Positions 35,298 through 45,090 of a DNA stretch of 64,000 nt are shown here, in pieces. Positions within the stretch are counted from its first letter, which is position 1. Every line of letters begins with the position of its first letter. Below the pieces are notes generated by a model. That model saw only the letters and a list, made by a program, of their open reading frames with translations, was not told where the DNA came from and searched no databases. The position numbers and the translations under genes were made by a program. The DNA comes from Branchinecta lynchi (Eukaryota; Arthropoda; Branchiopoda; Anostraca; Branchinectidae): positions 14,613,869 through 14,677,868 of the forward strand of contig JAKZAP010000009.1 in assembly GCA_023053575.1 (NCBI GenBank), read 5' to 3'.

Positions 35298-35762
35298 GGG
35301 ATTGACTAAAAACGGGAACGGAATGGAAGCGTACTAAAAACGGGAACAACGTACTAAAATCGGGATCGTTACACCAGGAGGAACATTACTAAAAGGGGGA
35401 ACGCTGCACCGTCCTTTTACTAAAAACGGGAATGCCTGACTGCTGTTCTTTGGCACTTGGTTTCACTTTCATAGCCACCAAGTACTAAACACGGGAATGC
35501 AGGACCCCTGTTCTTCGGCACTTGTTTTCGCTTTCATGACAACCAAGTACTAAAAACGGGAATGCAGGACCCCTGTTTTTTGGTCACTTGCCGTTTTTAG
35601 TAAAAAGGACGATGCAGCGTTCCCCCTTTTAGTAATGTTCCTCCTGGTGCAACGTTTCCGATTTTCAAACGTTGTTCCCGTTTTTGGTACGCATTCCCGT
35701 TTTTAGTACGCGTACTTCCTGCACCGTGCCGTTCCATTCCGTTCCCGTTTTTAGTCGATCTC
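35298..35762. mobile_element. 465-bp foldback element with 9-bp target duplication
   Basis: Flanked by TAGTCATCA at 35289-35297 and 35763-35771. Ends GGGATTGACTAAAAACGGGA and TCCCGTTTTTAGTCGATCTC style inverted; arms of roughly 130 bp include ACCAGGAGGAACATTACTAA and its complement. The centre has a direct repeat of about 75 bp with ACGGGAATGCAGGACCCCTG. A 9-bp duplication suits Mutator-like transposases (inference). Confidence 0.92.
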
Positions 35763-36639
35763 TAGTCATCAAGAGTATCATGGGTTTTATCCCGTACCAC
35801 ACCTCTTTGCTGCCCCTACCACATATTTTCGGCACAGCATTCACTCGCCGGAATATTTTGAACGACCGCTCAACAGGCTTCTAAAACAACAGAAAACTCC
35901 TCTCGCTTTTCCAAATATTTTCCTTTCCCGAAGTATTGGATCTTCAAAATTTATTATCAATTCACGTTTCTCACTCCGTTTAAATCTCCCGCCAGCTAAG
36001 AAAACATGGCGCTTTTCCGGAATATATTTCGGAGTTGAAAAGGGTATCAACAGTTGTTCGGAAAGAAATTGGGTCGTTAATGTCCCTTTGAAGGCGGATT
36101 TGGAAGCGAAACCACGACCAGGGAACTAGGAAATTGCGTCGTAAACTTGCTATATTCTCATTGCTGTTCCGTGTTTATGAGTTTACCGTGGCTTGGTGAA
36201 AAAGAAAAGCCCATTTCCACGTGTCGGAATTTTAAATCTTTCGCCAATATCTTGCTATTGGCAATGCACATTTTTAACAGTTATTGAGGTGGTTTGTTAA
36301 TTTATAATTTTTGCGTACATTTTCAATTGAAACTAGTTTTCTTCTCCTTTCTTCATTGATTTTCTTTCTTAATATATTCAGGTAACCTATTGATTTTGTT
36401 TCTTTTGTTTTGTTAGCGCCCTGCACTAGCCAAGCACACATTTTTGTACTTTTCTGGCAGGAATGTTATATATAGACATATCTATAACCCGCCAGTGGAA
36501 TAAAATGAACAACGAAAAAAAAACACAAGAATAAACCGCTATAAACACATTGTAAATTGGTTTCGAATTTTAATGTTCAGGATAGTATTATTACACTTTT
36601 TCGTTCGCATTCAAATCTATTTTCCCTCCACAAACATCC

Positions 36640-36884
36640 TGCCCTCTCAGCCCATGAAATTATTAGCCAGTTTTTCATTCCTGAACCTGATTAATGTGCT
36701 TGTCACTGTGTACAAATTTTAAGTCTATTTAGTGTGTTTTTTTTTTATATGAAAAGAATGTTGTCGTTTTTATTTACATTGTTTTGTTTAAGTGTTTTAA
36801 TATGTATATTTTACTTTTGTATTTTATTCATACTCCGCTGTTACGCAAAAAGCGGGTCATAAATAAATAAATAAATAAAATACA
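36640..36884 (+). mobile_element. LINE 3' tail with terminal hairpin
   Basis: Uninterrupted version of the copy at 53243. Ends with hairpin CCGCTGTTACGCAAAAAGCG and (TAAA)n. Similar CCGC..GCGGGT hairpin tails occur at 59600-59698 and 62405-62484, both followed by repeated TTAC/TACT. Confidence 0.82.
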
Positions 36885-37105
36885 CAATTTAGACATAATT
36901 TCTAACCGGGCAAAACAAAAATCGTGCAGGCCTACTCAATTGACCTGGATGATGTGATGTGCGTAGTGCGTAGTCGTGACACTGACGTTTTCTCTAGTGA
37001 TTGAATGACATCTTTGACTCGGAATTTCTGAACTAATTTTTGGTTCCGATAGGAACGAGGAAGATACATCAAATTAACAATGGTTATAATAAGATGACTT
37101 CAGAG

Positions 37106-37270
37106 CGAGGGGTTGCTCACTCCCAAAATGGTTGTACATTGGTGCCCGGTGCTCAGTTGTGCCTAGCCGGTGCCCAGCGGTGCCGGATGATGCCCACTTG
37201 GTGCCTAGTGATGCCCACCTGGTGCCCAGGGAGGGTGTACAGTGGTGCCCAGCGAGTGAGCAATCCCTCG
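37106..37270. mobile_element. GAGGGGTTGC foldback with 8-bp target duplication
   Basis: Ends CGAGGGGTTGCTCACTC and GAGTGAGCAATCCCTCG, flanked by CTTCAGAG at 37098-37105 and 37271-37278. The interior is made of variants of a GGTGCCCA word repeated about every 10-20 bp. Related end fragments: 31326-31417, 16116-16366, 16732-16795, 60763-60843 and 62970-63030. Confidence 0.92.
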
Positions 37271-37502
37271 CTTCAGAGAGTGTATTTCTTTTTTTGTCAG
37301 AATGTGATACGTACCGGAACAGTACGCGATGTAAGGGTTTCAAAATGCGCCACAAATTCGCCCAAGTGCCTTACGGTTTCACCGACTTTATTTTGGACAG
37401 TGACGATCATATGCAATACAAATCAAACCTATTTATATGATAATATTGATATAACTTAGCAGTATTATCACACTAATATTAGTTGTGTAATTTCTTTAAA
37501 TA

Positions 37503-37710
37503 CATTTGGTGGTGCAAAACGGATAAGTCAGCTACATTTTATTAGAGCTATATCTTTATTTTTTATTTTATTACAGCCTGAGTGGCTTGAGCCTCAAGAG
37601 GACCCTTGCCAAGAAGGGCCGAAATATAGCTCTAATAAAATGTAGCTGACTTATCCGTTTCGCACCGTCAAATATGGTTCGCAGTCAGCTTGTGCTGAAT
37701 GACTGTCTAT
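37503..37710 (+). mobile_element. Family H element (H4), left arm mostly deleted
   Basis: Flanked by TTCTTTAAATA at 37492-37502 and 37710-37720 (10-11 bp shared). Left end ATTTGGTGGTGCAAAACGG; the left core is replaced by a T-rich stretch; the right arm has GAGGACCCTTGCCAAG and one 85-bp end segment. Confidence 0.88.
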
Positions 37711-37775
37711 TCTTTAAATATAGTTAAACGAAACTGAACACTGAAACTTGTTCATAAAGAAAATAGCAAGAACAT

Positions 37776-38018
37776 CAGAGCAAAATAACACTAGTGTCAT
37801 TTTAGTAAATACCACTGTAGTAAATAACACACAATAACACTAGTGTTATTTTAGTAAATAACAAAAAATAATACTAGTAAAATAACACTTTAGTAAATAA
37901 CACAAACTAACACTAGTGTTATTTTTTTAGTAAATAACACTTTAGTAAATAACACAAAATAACACTAATGTTATTTTTAGTAAATAACACAAAATAACAC
38001 TAGTGTTATTTTGCTCTG
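37776..38018. mobile_element. E element built of CACTAGTG repeats
   Basis: Ends CAGAGCAAAATAACACTAG and CTAGTGTTATTTTGCTCTG. The interior consists of repeated AATAACACTAGTGTTATT palindromes and AGTAAATAACAC words. CAGAGC termini would fit hAT, but the flanks do not show a clean 8-bp duplication. Confidence 0.82.
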
Positions 38019-38108
38019 AACAATATGTGTTTCTTCAGACCCACCAGAAAGCTAGAGGATGGCGTTCGAAGTATCTCTAACATCATTTTCGCGGTCGACC
38101 TTATTTTT

Positions 38109-39152
38109 GGGATCCCAAAACGTAAGTGGAGGGATGCCTATGACATCGCAAAAGTTGTCCGTCTGTCCGTCCGTCCGTCTGTAAGCACGATAACTCCCGA
38201 AGGGAATGAGATATTTTGATGAAAGTTGGTGTGAGGATTCGTTGGGTCGTCGGACCAGTCAAGTTCGTAGATGGGCTTTGTAGCCCTACATTTAGGGGTG
38301 GGGGAGGGGTTTCAAATTAAGGGGCAAACAAAGTATTTTGAAACAGCTAATATGATAGTTGATTATGGGGTAAGAAGACATGCTGATCACGACGGTGAAA
38401 ACCATTTTTTCATCGAACAAGAAGTTCGCCCGGAATCCGTAAAAGTTTTATTTTAAGTTGATTAGATGTTCGGTTTAGGGGTAGGAAGACATGCTGAAGA
38501 AGATGGTGAAAACCATTTTCTCGACGGACAAGTAGTTCGCCCGGAATCCGGCCCAAACTGGAAAGTTTGTTAAAATTAAAAGTTTTAGTTGAAGTTGATT
38601 AGATGTTCGATTTAGGGCAAGAAGACACGCTGAACACTTATGTGAAAACAATTTTCTATCCGGATATGTAGTTCGCCCGGAATCCGGCCGAAACCGGAAA
38701 ATTTGTAGAAGTTAAAGTTTTATTTCTAGTTGATTAGATAACCGATTTAGGGGTAAGAAGAGATGCTGAATCCGTGTGTGACAATCATATTTTACCCGGA
38801 CATATAGTTCGACCGGAATCCGGCTGGAGTCGGAAAGTTTGTTATAAGTTAAATTTTTATTTGAAGTTGATTAGATGTTCATTATTGGGGAAAGAAGATA
38901 GCCTGAGTTAATTTTTTAGCTTTCTTTTTTTCGCCGTACCATTAGTTCTGGAGTTTGGCCGAAATCGGGAAATTGGCGGTAGTGGCAGGAAGCTTTTCTC
39001 AGATGATTAGCTATTTGGCCTTAATCTGTTTCTGAATTTTAATTGTAAAAATGTTCATGGAGTCTGGCGATGACTGGATCTGGCTAAGACAAGACCCAGT
39101 TGTCTGGATCAGATATTGAATTTTTGGGATCCCATCGAAACCTTTGGTCTTG
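38109..39152 (+). mobile_element. Family A element, copy A4
   Basis: Begins GGGATCCCAAAACGTAAG, ends CCTTTGGTCTTG. About 1.04 kb with about six internal units; one unit boundary (near 38435) has lost the segment normally containing GGCCAAAACCGG. T-rich left flank as in other copies. Confidence 0.87.
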
Positions 39153-39714
39153 GTTCATTTATTTATGGCATCAGCTTTCCAATGACGAGCAGAGATTCAT
39201 GAAAAAACCAATTTCTCCTGTAAAACTGGAAACCACCTCAACAAGTAGAAAATATTCATAATCAACCTATCACCAACAACCATTATATCGCACTAAATAA
39301 TTAATCCAAACTCTCTTAAAAAACTTTCGTCGCATATTTTTCTTCACCAGCTGTTTCATTTTCAGTTGGTTAATAAACAGAGATTTAAATACTACCACGC
39401 TATTGAGCTATATCATATGTTTATTGTAAAAAAGCCCGAGGGCCATGGCAACACAACTACTCAAAGAAAATAAACAAAAACAACGAACAAACAAACCAAA
39501 TTCTAAACCGCAATACATAAAAAAAAAAAAAAAAAAATATATATATATAACGAGGAGCATTGAGCTAACGACAAACCACAGCACTCGCCAATAAATTACG
39601 GGCTAGGATCAACTTTCGAGGCTAATTTGTTTAAACAGTTCACATCCCCATTTCATGGGACAGTTAAATCACATCAACTGTTATACTTAAACAAAAATCT
39701 TGCATTATTTTCAG

Positions 39715-39875
39715 ATCCAAAGTACGGTTCCATATCCCCTTCCGACTTCTTACCACCAACCATCACCGAGTTTTCGAAAACACCAGATTCCCTGGTGCAG
39801 CTAACCGTCGGTACAACACTACGACTACGGTGCGTTGCAGAGGGATTCCCCGAACCTACTCTTATGTGGTACAGG
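39715..39875 (+). CDS. FGFRL1: FGFR-like receptor exon: D1-D2 linker and first half of Ig domain D2
   Basis: Acceptor gcattattttcag; the first two bases AT complete an Asp codon with the G left by 21552, so phase 1 joins phase 1. Then 53 codons; donor gtaagt, exit phase 0. The first residues (DPKYGSISPSDFLPPTITEF) form the linker from D1. It has no run of acidic residues, whereas kinase FGFRs usually carry an acid box here, so the absence favours FGFRL1. Next come LTVGTTLRLRCVAEGFPEP, with the first D2 cysteine, and LMWYR with the core Trp. D2 is the main FGF- and heparin-binding domain in this family. Only a few basic residues (R-L-R) are visible in this half. The preceding intron is about 18 kb, the largest here, and is filled with B and A copies, K elements and LINE debris. 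Confidence 0.87.
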
Positions 39876-40116
39876 GTAAGTAGTAACACGAGCGAATAGA
39901 TGACGCACATTTTTCACTATTGCTGCCGCACTGGCCGGTACTCGGTTTTCATATTTTTGTGAAGTTCACAGCTCTCGAACCATGGCAATGTATTAAGTTA
40001 AAACTTGGTCTATACTTGGTGGCATTGGTGTCTAGATCTGCTTTTCGGGGGATCTCACCAACCACCCACCCGGTTGGGATCGACGAAAAAACGCACGGCA
40101 CGGCAGGATATAGTGT

Positions 40117-40395
40117 CCCGATGAAAAATTTATCTTAAAATAGTACTATGAAGTAGTACGAAAAAGTAGCAAGCAGTACTAACGATGCTTCTACATGCTT
40201 CTACTTCAAGGCTACCGTGTTACTGCACTATAAGCGAGACTGGATGCTACTATGGCAAGACAGGATGCTACCTGGATACTACTACATAAGATTGGACCAA
40301 TCTGAGGCACATCAAATGATAGTCTTCTTTGCTATTACATAGTATTACATGCAACGTTTTCGTACTACTACGCAGGCTACAGATTTTTCATCGGG
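40117..40395 (+). mobile_element. N element (CCCGATGAAAAAT ends), copy 1
   Basis: Starts CCCGATGAAAAATTTATC and ends GATTTTTCATCGGG. Interior dominated by short GTAGTA/TACTAC words that can form many small hairpins. No target duplication seen. Confidence 0.85.
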
Positions 40396-40789
40396 GTAGG
40401 AGGCACGAGTACTAAAAAGAGGCTCAAAAACTAAAAGGGCCCTTTCAGGCTTCAGAGTGAGAGGCGGGAACAATGTTCGGGCGTGCCTTGCCTTGGGCTG
40501 TGGACTTACGAACTCCCACTTACTTCTATACTTCTACTTCTTGCTAATCTATTTTTATTACTCATGCCGCCTGCGCAATGCCGTGCCTCCTTTTAGTTGC
40601 TCCCCGCCCAGTTCAGGGATAACCGGACTGAACCCAGATTGCCCAGTGCTTGAAGTTTGTAAGTTGAGTACGGTTGGAGTTAGGAAAGTAATATTTCCGT
40701 GTACTTACGATTAGACGAAACTAGTGCAGCAAACATAATTTATGTTTAAAGTTTAACTGAAAAGGGCCGAGATTGGACAATCTAGATAC

Positions 40790-40945
40790 CAGGCCCGTAT
40801 CCAGGAATGTATTTGGGGGGGGGGGTCTGCTGGTCGGACAAAAAGTACAAAAAACACATAGATCAGAGGGAAAAGCCTATAAAAATAATTATCGTAGCAT
40901 GTTTCGGTGCGGGGGGGGGTAACCCCCTAACCCCCCCCCCTGGAT
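40790..40945. repeat. G-tract repeat, copy 3
   Basis: CAGGCCCGTATCCAGGAATG, G-run, CTGCTGGTCGGACAAAAAG, ACACATAGATCAGAGGGAAA, G-run, C-run, TGGATACTG. Confidence 0.75.
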
Positions 40946-41659
40946 ACTGAAAAGCCGTGTTTGTATTAAGATTCAAATTTTCCGCGTCATAGTAGAAACT
41001 TATGTTGTGAAGACGGCCGTAGATATTCTGAACGTCAGTACTAGAACAGATAGTGGAAAATCAAAAAGCCCTTACCAGAATCCAAATAATTCAGTGTATT
41101 CAATTAGATGATACACAAATAAGTTGGCTTTTCAGTTAAACTTTAAATAATACGATTGATATGCAATTTTGTGCCATAGTTTCTACCGATTCCAACTAAA
41201 TCCTCTCACTCGCTCCCTTATCCTCATCCAAACTAATGTCAACAAAAATGACAAAGCTGTCCCCGTGTCCGTAGAAAAAACGCCCTCCCAACAAAAACAA
41301 AAACAAGTTTAATCAGCGTCCTATCCGAACACCTGACACTTCAAAAACCATCCTTTTTACCTTGTTAGTCCTTACAGCAATTCTGCTTATTCCCTCTTGG
41401 ATACGAACACAGCTTTCTATCGAGTTTCTGTCTGCAGATTCGACTTTTATTCTTTCAGCTTCATCCCCACGCTACACGGAAAGTGTTTTAGGAAATATTA
41501 CTTCTCCCAAGGGGAATCATAGACGTGGCTCAAGAAATAAATCTGAATTAACCTCATGGGACGGAATGAGAGATCGAAAATCAAAAGTTTTCTTTAAACA
41601 ATTAGAAATGTTGCTGTTGCGGCGCAAGTCTTACACGGACAGTAGAATATTTGATGATG

Positions 41660-42250
41660 ATCAAACTTTATTTACGTACCGGGACTTTTTTGTTTATCGC
41701 CGTGATGTCGGAAAAGTCAGCAGATGCATTTTCGGGGTTTTTCGATCCTTCCTGGTAATGTTTGTTATGCATTGTTACCGCCCCATTTGGGACTTACTTT
41801 GCACACATGGAACCCGCTATAACATTTATTCAACTATTTAATCTCTTAATTCTAACTAGAAAGAGAGGGAAACAAAGTTGAAAACTATAAGCTTTATGCG
41901 TAACATTTAATGCATAACGTTTTCACAATCACAACAAATTACACGCAAGTGTTGTCTTATTTGACGGTGCAAAACAGATGTCAGCTAAATCTTATTAGAG
42001 CTATATTTCGGCATTTCTTGGCAAGGGTCCTCTTCAGGCTCAAGCTGGAAAATGAACTTGAGCGGCTTGAGCCTGAAGAGGACCCTTGCCAAGAAGGGCC
42101 GAAACATAGCTCTAATAAAATGTAGCTGACTTATCCGTTTTGCACCGTCAAATATGATTTGCAGTCAGCTTGGGCTGACGGACTATCTATAAGTGTTGTC
42201 TGTCGAAACTGCGCATCCTTGTGTTATCTGTTATGAAACTTTTGATAGTG
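41660..42250 (+). repeat. Repeat J with H5 inserted
   Basis: GGACTTTTTTGTTTATCGCC and GATGTCGGAAAAGTCAGCAG on the left and GCGCATCCTTGTGTTATCTG on the right of H5. The 159-codon open frame ending at 41841 runs into this repeat and is probably accidental. Confidence 0.7.
41958..42190 (+). mobile_element. Family H foldback element (H5) inside repeat J
   Basis: The clearest H copy: 233 bp flanked by AAGTGTTGTCT (41947-41957 and 42191-42201). Left TATTTGACGGTGCAAAAC is the exact complement of the inner right GTTTTGCACCGTCAAATA. A further 36 bp follow on the right with hairpin GTCAGCTTGGGCTGAC. Compare 9440-9550 for repeat J without this insertion. Confidence 0.92.
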
Positions 42251-42914
42251 TAGGTGCAACACTTGTGTCACTGGGTGACAGAGGAGGAAAAAACGTCGAG
42301 GACAGGACTTTGTAATGAATGAAGAATTTATGACGCACTGCACATGGGCGTAAGTGCAGGAGCAAAGGACAGAGAAATATAAAATAATCGCAAAACACCC
42401 AGAAAATATTTTCCATAAACGTTCAGTAATTTAGAATCATATTGATGGGATCGTGGAGAGGTAAGTTTCCAATCGGAGAACACAAATTAGAGGAGAGGGC
42501 TTGAGGCGTCAACAGTGGGTCGGAAATTAATAATGACGTCATAATAAATGAGGTAGAAAACTGGAAGGAAAAGTTGAATTAAGATTAGAAGTAACAAAGA
42601 GATTAGAATTTTTCTAAAGTAAAAATGGAAAGAGTAGGTGACACATTTGGTCATGATGAAATTTATTTACGCACTTAAGAAGAGGGAACTAGTGCAGTAC
42701 AAGACAAGAAAAGGAAAAAATACACTGAGCTTTCAATAATGTAGTAAATGCACAAGATAAAAACTGAACATTAAAAAAAAGATAAGGGACTAATCGGGTC
42801 TAAAAATCTTCTTCAATATTTGTCTCTGATAAGGAGAAAGTACAACAAAACGTCGAGGACAGAAGACGGATTTGTTCATTTTTAGGAACGGGGCTGCAAT
42901 TTTAATTTTCACAT

Positions 42915-45090
42915 TTCATTTGGTTGGCACATACTCCTTTTCCGCAAACAGGTCTATGGTTATCTTGCTAACATGGAAAGCCTCGCCTCTTTCATCCGAC
43001 AAGCAAAAGCATTCTAAAGGCTTTCGATGACAGTTGCTGGATAAGTCCATTTTCAGGAAACGCGGCAGCAGTTTTTATGGCACTTGCCTTCCGGCCAAGT
43101 GCCGTATACCGATCACTTTTCCGTCTGTCGGTCGGTCAGTTAGTCCGGTGATCGCGAGTTAGGGTACTTCCAGATGTGCTAGGACGATGAAATTTGGCAG
43201 GCGTATTAGGACCCGACCAAACTAACTTGGAAATAGTCACTTGCCCGATTCGACCATCGTGGGGGGAGGGAGGGGAGCCGGGATCTGGAATTTAGTGATA
43301 TGCATTTCTTTCGAACGGCTGATTGGATCTTAATGAAACCAAACTAACTTGTCTCAGATGTCCCATACATACAAGTCCGGACCGAATCCGATGAATGTGG
43401 GGGGGATAACCGGAAATCATGGGAAACGCTTAGAGTGGAGCGATCGGGATGAAAATTGGAGGGAGGAACAAGCACAAGCCCTATGTACATCATGGAAAGA
43501 ACGGACCGGATTCGTGCACTGTGAGGGGAGTTGGAGAGGGGGGGGGTCCGGAATTTCCGGAGTTAAGTTACTTCCAGGTGGGCTAGGACAATGAAACTTG
43601 GTAGGCAACTCAAGGATCGGAGTAGATTAGCCTGGAAATAGTCAACTTCCCAATCCGACCACCGTGGGGGAGTGGAGGGAGGGAGAATCCGGAATCTGGA
43701 AGAATGTCGGAACTTTGGAACGGGTGATCGGGTCTTAATTGATATTTGGAAAGAACAAGTGTCTCTGATGTCCCATATTAAGTCCGGACCGGATCCGATG
43801 AATGTGGGGGGGGGGGGGCGGGAATCTTGTGACTCGCGTAGAGTGGAGCGATTGGGATGAAACTTGGTGGGAAGAACAAGGACAAGAAATATATACATCA
43901 GTGACAAAAGCTGACCGGGTTCGGGCACTGTGAGGGGGGGGGGGGGTTGCGGAATTCAGGTGATCGCGAATTAAGGTACTTCCCGATGTGCTAGGGCGAT
44001 GGATCTTGGCTTGAACATTAGAAACTTGACAAGATTGGCTAAGAAATTGTCACTTCTCAGATCCGACCATCACTTAAAGTACTAATCCTAACCTTAAAGT
44101 AATAATCCTAACCACAAAGTACAAAAAATGCTTTTAACCCAATTCTACATTTTAGCTCAGGGGCTTTGCTCGAAAATTAATTTTAGCAACCTTAAAGTGC
44201 GTTTCTTAACCGAAAAGAAAAAAAAATACTTTAACCAACGACATGTATTCATGATTCACAAGGGTCCAGATCATTTTTGACCCAAGGGTTTTGCTTAAAA
44301 GTGAATTTCTGAAAGTACAAACAACAATTTTCAGCAAAATATTCCTACTTTCATCCTCTGACCCAGTGCCATATGAGCATCCAACTCTTGTTATTTCGCA
44401 CATTTGATTTGGTTGGAATCCCTACGCTCCCTCCAGCAGTCAGGTCTGTAGTCGTCTTGCTATGGAAAGCTTGCCTCTCGCATCCGACAAGCAAAGGCAT
44501 TCGAAAGGCTTTCGAGGACAGTTGCTGGATAAGTTCCTTTTCAGGAAACGGGGCAGCAGTTTTTATTTCGCACATTTAATTTGCACAGTAGTGGTGCAAC
44601 AGTAATAGAGCAATAAGAGTTACAATGTTCAGCCAATTTAACCTTCTTATGAAGTAGCACTCACGTATTTCTGGATACCCTATATTTTTCGTTAAATTCG
44701 ATTTGTTTCTTGGAAACAATCGATTATTTTTAAACAGTCGATTTCTTGTAAAAAAAATTTCTTAAAAATAGTAGTTTTTTTGTCAACACGGTCGTTTTTC
44801 TCAAAATAGTCGTTTTTATCTGCAAAAATAGTCGGTCAAAATGACCAGCCAGTCGGTAAATACCTTGCCCCCCCCCCAAACATTTTGGCTAGTAACGCTT
44901 CAGCTGGGCGCAACAAATTTGAAACCGAAACGTGCCGAAGTTGCTGGATAAGTTCCTTTTCAGGAAACGGGGCAGCAGTTTTTATTTCGCACATTTGATT
45001 TGGTTGGCACCCCTACGCTCTTCTCCAGCAGTCAGGTCTGTAGTCGTCTTGCTAACATGGAAAGCTTGTCTCTCTCATCCAAAAAGCAAA
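42915..45090 (+). repeat. C repeats (GTTGCTGGATAAGT segment), dispersed direct copies
   Basis: About 170-bp segments with TTGATTTGGTTGG, CAGGTCTGTAGTCGTCTTGC, ATGGAAAGCTTGCCTCTC and GTTGCTGGATAAGTTCC at about 42915-43080, 44395-44580 and 44938-45090, with part again at 45765-45850. They surround the D array and the O inverted repeat. No reading frame is conserved. Confidence 0.75.
43085..44075 (+). repeat. D tandem repeat, about 407-bp units
   Basis: The segment GTGCTAGGACGATGAAA and its variants appears near 43177, 43582 and 43988. Units also share GGACCGNATCCGATGAATGTG (positions about 43379 and 43784) and long G-runs. Preceded by CCGTCTGTCGGTCGGTCAG, like the end of family A. Confidence 0.85.

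Larger units (their letters stand above)
21553..39714 (+). other. Intron between the D1b and D2a exons
   Basis: An 18.2-kb intron. It contains nested B/A (21595-23394), B' copies (23391-24000), a duplicated segment V (23880-24340 and 24655-25095), nested B/K (26101-27150), a partial B (27147-27482), a LINE split by K4 (28540-29995), an F repeat (30240-30530), a Q dimer (31828-32157), R1 (32278-32457), a G-tract repeat (32760-32905), a hAT element (33886-34243), a 9-bp-TSD foldback (35298-35762), a LINE 3' tail (36640-36884), GAGGGG foldback (37106-37270), H4 (37503-37710), E2 (37776-38018) and A4 (38109-39152). Nothing assignable in 25096-26100 (apart from a 95-bp direct duplication near 25357), 27483-28539, 30531-31325, 32906-33877, 34252-35288, 35772-36639 and 39153-39714 (which has an A18/(TA)n run near 39520). 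Confidence 0.75.

Noticed and set aside
37040..37459. 139-codon frame with GAQ/CLVMPTWCP repeats
   Set aside because: Generated by the GGTGCC words of the foldback at 37106-37270; the rest is unrelated sequence.
41362..41841. Longest open frame of the window, 159 codons, plus strand
   Set aside because: No recognisable domain, no good splice or start context, low-complexity AT-rich composition, and its 3' part overlaps dispersed repeat J. Treated as chance.
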